From UBA9715 sp045629845 (GTDB lineage Bacteria; Actinomycetota; Coriobacteriia; Coriobacteriales; Eggerthellaceae): a stretch of 43,333 nt of DNA. The translations under genes were made by a program, and so were the position numbers. The notes below the pieces were generated by a model. That model did no database searches. It was not told the origin of the DNA and saw only the letters and a list, made by a program, of their open reading frames with translations. The stretch is taken from positions 1 to 43,333 of the forward strand of contig JAZQRZ010000077.1 of NCBI GenBank assembly GCA_045629845.1, in the 5' to 3' direction. Shown piece after piece: positions 39,697-43,333 of the stretch (positions within the stretch are counted from its first letter, which is position 1; each line of letters starts with the position of its first letter).

Positions 39697-40615
39697 CTGC
39701 GGCCTCCTTATCATCGGTCGAAATACTTTGCCCGACGACATGCTGCAGATAGCTAGCGCAACAGGCTTTTGCAATGGTACGCACGCGCAAAATATAGCCC
39801 ATGCGTTCGGTCTGAGAAATAACACCACGAGCATCAAGCAAATTGAATGCGTGCGAGCACTTCAGTACGTAATCGTAAGCCGGAAGCGGCAAACCAGCTT
39901 CCAGGACGCGATTGCATTCGCGCTCGTAGCGATCGAATTCACCAAACAGGAAATCAGTATCGGCTACTTCGAAGTTGTAAGCCGAGAACTGGCGCTCGTT
40001 TTCAAGAAACACGTCGCCATACGTAAACACGGTGCCATCAGCGCCACGGCTCCAAATAATGTCGTAAACGCTGTCGACGCCCTGAATATACATGGTTAAA
40101 CGTTCAAGACCATAGGTGATTTCTGCAGGAACAGGATCGCATTCAAAACCACCGACCTGCTGGAAGTAGGTAAATTGCGTAACTTCCATGCCATCGATCC
40201 AGACTTCCCAGCCCAGACCCCAAGCGCCCAGCGTGGGGGACTCCCAGTCGTCTTCTACAAAACGAACGTCATGTTCATCAGTATTAATACCGATTGCACG
40301 AAGGCTATCCAGATACAACTGCTGAACATCGTCAGGAGACGGCTTCAAAATAACCTGGAACTGATAATAATGCTGCAAGCGATTTGGATTTTCACCATAA
40401 CGACCGTCAGTCGGACGACGAGACGGCTGAACATACGCCGTACGCCAAACACCAGGGCCTAAAGAACGCAACGTGGTTGCCGTGTGAAACGTACCAGCAC
40501 CCACCTCGTTATCGTAAGGCTGCAAAACCACACAGCCCTGATCAGCCCAATAGCGCTGAAGATTCATAATGACGTCCTGGAACGAGGGCGCCGTTTCTAA
40601 CTTACTTGATGCCAT
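39686..40615 (-). CDS. glyQ: Glycyl-tRNA synthetase alpha subunit
   Basis: A 309-residue catalytic subunit that activates glycine. It shows SFQDVIMNLQRYWADQGCVV, QPYDNEVGAGTFHTATTLRS, YVQPSRRPTDGRYGENPNRL, HYQFQVILKPSP and WEVWIDGMEVTQFTYFQQVG, all standard. The ATG of MASSKLE has a GGAAAGGAAAGG site. Only 28 bases separate it from lepB, so no T-box leader can precede it; its control must come from a promoter further upstream. Confidence 0.97.
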   Translation of the reverse strand: MASSKLETAPSFQDVIMNLQRYWADQGCVVLQPYDNEVGAGTFHTATTLRSLGPGVWRTAYVQPSRRPTDGRYGENPNRLQHYYQFQVILKPSPDDVQQLYLDSLRAIGINTDEHDVRFVEDDWESPTLGAWGLGWEVWIDGMEVTQFTYFQQVGGFECDPVPAEITYGLERLTMYIQGVDSVYDIIWSRGADGTVFTYGDVFLENERQFSAYNFEVADTDFLFGEFDRYERECNRVLEAGLPLPAYDYVLKCSHAFNLLDARGVISQTERMGYILRVRTIAKACCASYLQHVVGQSISTDDKEAADGE

Positions 40616-40643
40616 GCCTTTCCTTTCCAGTCGCGCGCATGCG

Positions 40644-41219
40644 CTACGACAATAATCCAAAATCGCTAAAGGGCCAGTAGATTAATGCAGCTCGACCCGT
40701 GATAGAGCTTAAAGGAATTGCCCCGAAATAACGTGAGTCTTGAGAGCTTGTGCGGTTGTCGCCCATAACCCAAACATAGCCTTCGGGAACCGTATAGGGA
40801 TAGGTAATAGTAACCCCTGCCGCCGTGCGGTTAAGAGGATTGGATTCTTTACCATTAACGTAAGGTTCGCTTAAAGCCACACCGTCAAGGATTACTTTGC
40901 CATCCTTTAAATCGACAGTTTGACCGCCAACCGCAATAACACGCTTAATCAACGTACGACCATCGACTTCAGGGTCGTCAAACGTAACGATATCGCCCTT
41001 TTCGGGTTGACGAGTGTAATAGGTAATCTTTTCGGAAAACACCATGTCGCCTGTCATGATGGTTTCTTCCATTGAACCAGACGGAATTTCGTAAGGAACA
41101 AAAACAAACATGCGTAAAGCAACAACACCAAGCGCAACAATGCACAACATAAGAATTATGCTAAACAACGTACGCAGCGTGCTTGACGTACGCGATTCAG
41201 CGTGTTGTCCCGAGTCCAT
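40644..41219 (-). CDS. lepB: Signal peptidase I
   Basis: A 191-residue membrane protease that removes signal peptides from exported proteins. One anchor segment (about 17-40) is followed by the Ser49 nucleophile in VPYEIPSGSMEET, Lys92 in RTLIKRVIAVGG, and the conserved VWVMGDNRTSSQDSRYFG block. Length is on the short side but complete. It lies 88 bases after trmD; a GAAAGGGG site precedes the ATG. A -10-like TATTAT at 41280-41285 (- strand) could give it its own promoter. Confidence 0.95.
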   Translation of the reverse strand: MDSGQHAESRTSSTLRTLFSIILMLCIVALGVVALRMFVFVPYEIPSGSMEETIMTGDMVFSEKITYYTRQPEKGDIVTFDDPEVDGRTLIKRVIAVGGQTVDLKDGKVILDGVALSEPYVNGKESNPLNRTAAGVTITYPYTVPEGYVWVMGDNRTSSQDSRYFGAIPLSSITGRAALIYWPFSDFGLLS

Positions 41220-41307
41220 GCTCGCTTCGCCCCTTTCGTAGGAAAGCTCCTGATAGTCACAATAAGATTGCGAACCTACATAATACCTCGATGACTGGAA
41301 TAGTCAG

Positions 41308-42105
41308 TTAATCAAGAGAACTTTCCAAAAATTTCAAATCGTTTTCCGTAAGCTGTGCTTCTTCCAACAAATCCGGTCGTAAAGCCGCTGTTCTTAAAAG
41401 GCTTTGTTCACGCTTCCAACGAGCTACAGCAGCATGATCCCCTGAAAGCAATACAGGAGGAACCTGCTTACCCATAAAGTCAGCTGGTCGCGTATATTGA
41501 GGATGCTCAAGCAAGCCCTGAACAAAGCTTTCGTCTTCGGCGCCACCATCAGCGCCAAGAACACCGTCTATCTTTCGAACGACTGCATCGATGACAACCA
41601 TCGATGCAAGTTCGCCACTAGTAAGAACATAATCGCCAAGCGAAATTTGATAGTCAGCTAAATCATAAGCACGTTCGTCAATGCCTTCATAGTGGCCGCA
41701 GATGAACAAAAGACGTTCTTCTTTTGATAGCTGAGTTGCAACTTCATCGTTAAAGACACGACCACATGGTGTTAAAAAGACGACTTTTGGGCGCGGACCA
41801 CCTGCATGACGAGGAGTAGGCCCTGTAAGCGGCTGCTCATTTCCTGTAGGAACAACCGAAGGCAAGCCAACACTAATACCCGAAATCGCTTGATATGCTT
41901 CGAAGATTGGTTCGCACTTCATAACCAAACCAACGCCACCACCATAGGGGTCGTCGTCTGTCGTGCGATGTCTATCATGCGTCCAATCGCGTAAATCGTA
42001 AGCGCAAAAATCAAGAAGGCCCTTATCCTGAGCAATCTTCATCATGGACGATCCCATAACCGAATCGTACATATGCGGAAAAGTTGAAAGGGTTTCGATT
42101 ATCAC
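41308..42105 (-). CDS. trmD: tRNA (guanine-37-N1)-methyltransferase
   Basis: A 265-residue SPOUT methyltransferase that methylates G37 using S-adenosylmethionine, preventing frameshifting. The start IIETLSTFPHMYDSVMGSSM and RHRTTDDDPYGGGVGLVMK are present, as is the trefoil-knot region FLTPCGRVF, LFICGHYEGIDERAYDL and ISLGDYVLTSGELASMVVID. A variable, Pro/Gly-rich insert (about residues 75-110) precedes the knot; it occurs in some actinobacterial relatives. It follows rimM by 70 bases. Confidence 0.96.
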   Translation of the reverse strand: MIIETLSTFPHMYDSVMGSSMMKIAQDKGLLDFCAYDLRDWTHDRHRTTDDDPYGGGVGLVMKCEPIFEAYQAISGISVGLPSVVPTGNEQPLTGPTPRHAGGPRPKVVFLTPCGRVFNDEVATQLSKEERLLFICGHYEGIDERAYDLADYQISLGDYVLTSGELASMVVIDAVVRKIDGVLGADGGAEDESFVQGLLEHPQYTRPADFMGKQVPPVLLSGDHAAVARWKREQSLLRTAALRPDLLEEAQLTENDLKFLESSLD

Positions 42106-42175
42106 GCTGGTTCCTATCAGTGCTCCAAAAGCCTATGCAAAACAACAGTTTGAACGCTTGTTGTTCCCCATTTCA

Positions 42176-42691
42176 TTACAAATCTAGTAAGCCTTTGGGT
42201 AATGAAACATACACCACACCAGCTTCGATATCTACTTCATGCACGATTTCGTCAACAACAGGTATCAAAACGATACCTCCATCAGGTCGCCCAACTTCGA
42301 TTAAAGACTGAGCGGGATTGTCGACAACGCCGGCAACCGTGCCGATTTCGCCGTGCGTATCATCGATGACAGCCCAGCCTTCCCAGACTGCAGGAGCTGA
42401 CTCGATAGCTTCATCGCGAAGAGCGTCCTGAGGAATCAAGCAATGCGACCCCACAAGTACTTCAGCCACTTCGCCCGTAACTTCTTTAAAAGTAACCTCG
42501 GCAGATACATCGTCAAGGAATCGTACTTCTGAAACAGTGGCCCGACGAGGGACATCAAGCTGAGGTGGTACAAAAGCAACCTCGTCACCGACACTCAGTA
42601 AAAAAGGAAGGCCCGCCGTAGCTCGTACGACGAACCTCCCATTTAGATTCCTAGTTTTTGCTAGAACCGCGACGTCAGTCCAGGTTTGCAT
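42176..42691 (-). CDS. rimM: 16S rRNA processing protein RimM
   Basis: A 171-residue factor for maturation of the 30S head. It has an N-terminal barrel (VAVLAKTRNLNGRFVVRATA) and a C-terminal PRC-like barrel (IGTVAGVVDNPAQSLIEVGR, LIPVVDEIVHEVDIEAG). The N-terminal half is more divergent than usual; context confirms the call. The ATG directly follows the khpA stop codon with no gap. Confidence 0.92.
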   Translation of the reverse strand: MQTWTDVAVLAKTRNLNGRFVVRATAGLPFLLSVGDEVAFVPPQLDVPRRATVSEVRFLDDVSAEVTFKEVTGEVAEVLVGSHCLIPQDALRDEAIESAPAVWEGWAVIDDTHGEIGTVAGVVDNPAQSLIEVGRPDGGIVLIPVVDEIVHEVDIEAGVVYVSLPKGLLDL

Positions 42692-42943
42692 TTAGTCGAG
42701 AATCTCTACTTCCACGCGCATATCGTTACGCGACGCAGCTGCACGAGCCAACGTGCGAATCGACTTAATAACGCGCCCTTGACGGCCAATAACCTTGCCA
42801 GTGTCTTCTTCGTTTACGCTGATTTCGATGATGACAGAACCATCTTCTTCGTGAGAAGTTACTTCAAGATCTTCTTCGAAGTCGACAAGCGGACGAACAA
42901 CGCATTCAACAAGGCCGGCGATGTCCTGCTTTTCTTCAGACAT
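42692..42943 (-). CDS. khpA: KH-domain RNA-binding protein KhpA
   Basis: An 83-residue protein made of one KH domain with the RNA-binding loop GKVIGRQGRVIKSIRTL (52-68), preceded by VEFVVRPLVD-like residues. KhpA, often paired with KhpB, binds many transcripts and influences cell size and envelope synthesis. It always lies between rpsP and rimM in Gram-positive genomes, as here, 10 bases after rpsP. Confidence 0.93.
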   Translation of the reverse strand: MSEEKQDIAGLVECVVRPLVDFEEDLEVTSHEEDGSVIIEISVNEEDTGKVIGRQGRVIKSIRTLARAAASRNDMRVEVEILD

Positions 42944-42953
42944 CTGCAGTCCT

Positions 42954-43190
42954 TTACGCGTTATCCTTCAGCAGGCGTGCAACCGTATCGGTCGGCTGAG
43001 CGCCAACGCCCAACCAGTAATCAACACGTTCCTTGTCGAAAGAAACAAAGGACGGGGTTACACACGGATTGTAACGACCAACTTCTTCGATGAAACGGCC
43101 ATCACGCGGCTTGCGCGAATCGGAAACAACAATGCGATAATACGGACGCTTCTTAGCGCCGTGACGTGCGAGGCGAATCTTAACTGCCAT
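42954..43190 (-). CDS. rpsP: 30S ribosomal protein S16
   Basis: A 78-residue small-subunit protein. It shows VKIRLARHGAKKRPYYRIVV, SDSRKPRDGRFIEEVGRYNP and a C-terminal DYWLGVGAQPTDTVARLL. Length is typical. It heads rpsP-khpA-rimM-trmD-lepB behind its own promoter. Confidence 0.97.
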   Translation of the reverse strand: MAVKIRLARHGAKKRPYYRIVVSDSRKPRDGRFIEEVGRYNPCVTPSFVSFDKERVDYWLGVGAQPTDTVARLLKDNA

Positions 43191-43241
43191 GTAAATGAAC
43201 TCCTTTTTGCTTTAATCATGCTTTAAAAACAGCAACACAGC

Positions 43242-43270
43242 ATGATACGTCCCGATTGCGCGTTTGACAA
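43242..43270 (-). promoter_or_regulatory. Promoter of the rpsP operon
   Basis: TTGTCA (43265-43270) and TATCAT (43242-43247) on the - strand are exactly 17 bases apart. They lie 52-80 bases before the rpsP start, giving a leader of about 45 bases. No leader structure is evident. Confidence 0.6.
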
Positions 43271-43333
43271 GCCTATAAACGCAGTTCAACCAAATCGCAC
43301 AACCTAATCAAAAGCATCTACTGCCACAACACA

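Noticed and set aside
40616..40643. Glycine T-box or riboswitch ahead of glyQ
   Set aside because: Only 28 bases separate glyQ from lepB, too little for any T-box leader.

Overview
The window looks like a chromosomal segment from an anaerobic actinobacterium of the class Coriobacteriia (Eggerthellaceae or a relative). Three things suggest this: the block rapZ-yvcK-whiA followed by gap-pgk-tpiA-secG; two-subunit glycyl-tRNA synthetase and TrmFO alongside WhiA; and a pyruvate phosphate dikinase gene near glyQS. The placement rests on gene content and order remembered from these groups, not on a search.

Positions 1 to about 6030 are accessory DNA, visibly richer in G+C over long stretches than the rest. 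They hold a truncated MarR-type regulator with a perfect palindromic operator, a Fic-domain protein with its own DNA-binding head and a perfect palindrome at its promoter, and a MerR-type multidrug-sensor regulator with a textbook 19-bp-spacer promoter. Next comes the 3' half of a tRNA-Val(GAC) gene (an integration scar) followed by three helically phased 11-bp repeats. After the scar lie four small genes for Nif11-leader peptides ending in double glycine, each with a different Cys-containing tail, and a conserved uncharacterised Cys-motif protein. No recognisable peptide-maturation enzyme is present. One of the four tails looks like a complete zinc ribbon.

Positions 6236-8335 carry an MFS transporter and a HAD hydrolase on the + strand. 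From 8371 to 28496 nearly everything is on the - strand and is core housekeeping. Read in the direction of transcription: mtnA-azlC-azlD, rplS, rnhB, yraN-comM-dprA (competence and DNA processing), trmFO-xerC, then a repair unit uvrA-(membrane-anchored unknown)-uvrC behind a LexA-type box, leading into rapZ-yvcK-whiA, then gap-pgk-tpiA (lower glycolysis), secG and tRNA-Leu(GAG).

Positions 29594-37584 contain mnmA (+), ppdK (-), and a module that stands out: a response regulator, sensor kinase and DUF4956 membrane protein on the - strand, divergent from a VTC-domain polyphosphate-polymerase-like gene. Direct CTGAAA repeats lie in the shared promoter region. The right end returns to translation and secretion genes on the - strand: rpsP-khpA-rimM-trmD-lepB-glyQ-glyS. 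The usual actinobacterial neighbours lepB and rplS are here separated by about 13 kb containing glyQS, the polyphosphate module, ppdK, mnmA and mtnA-azlCD.
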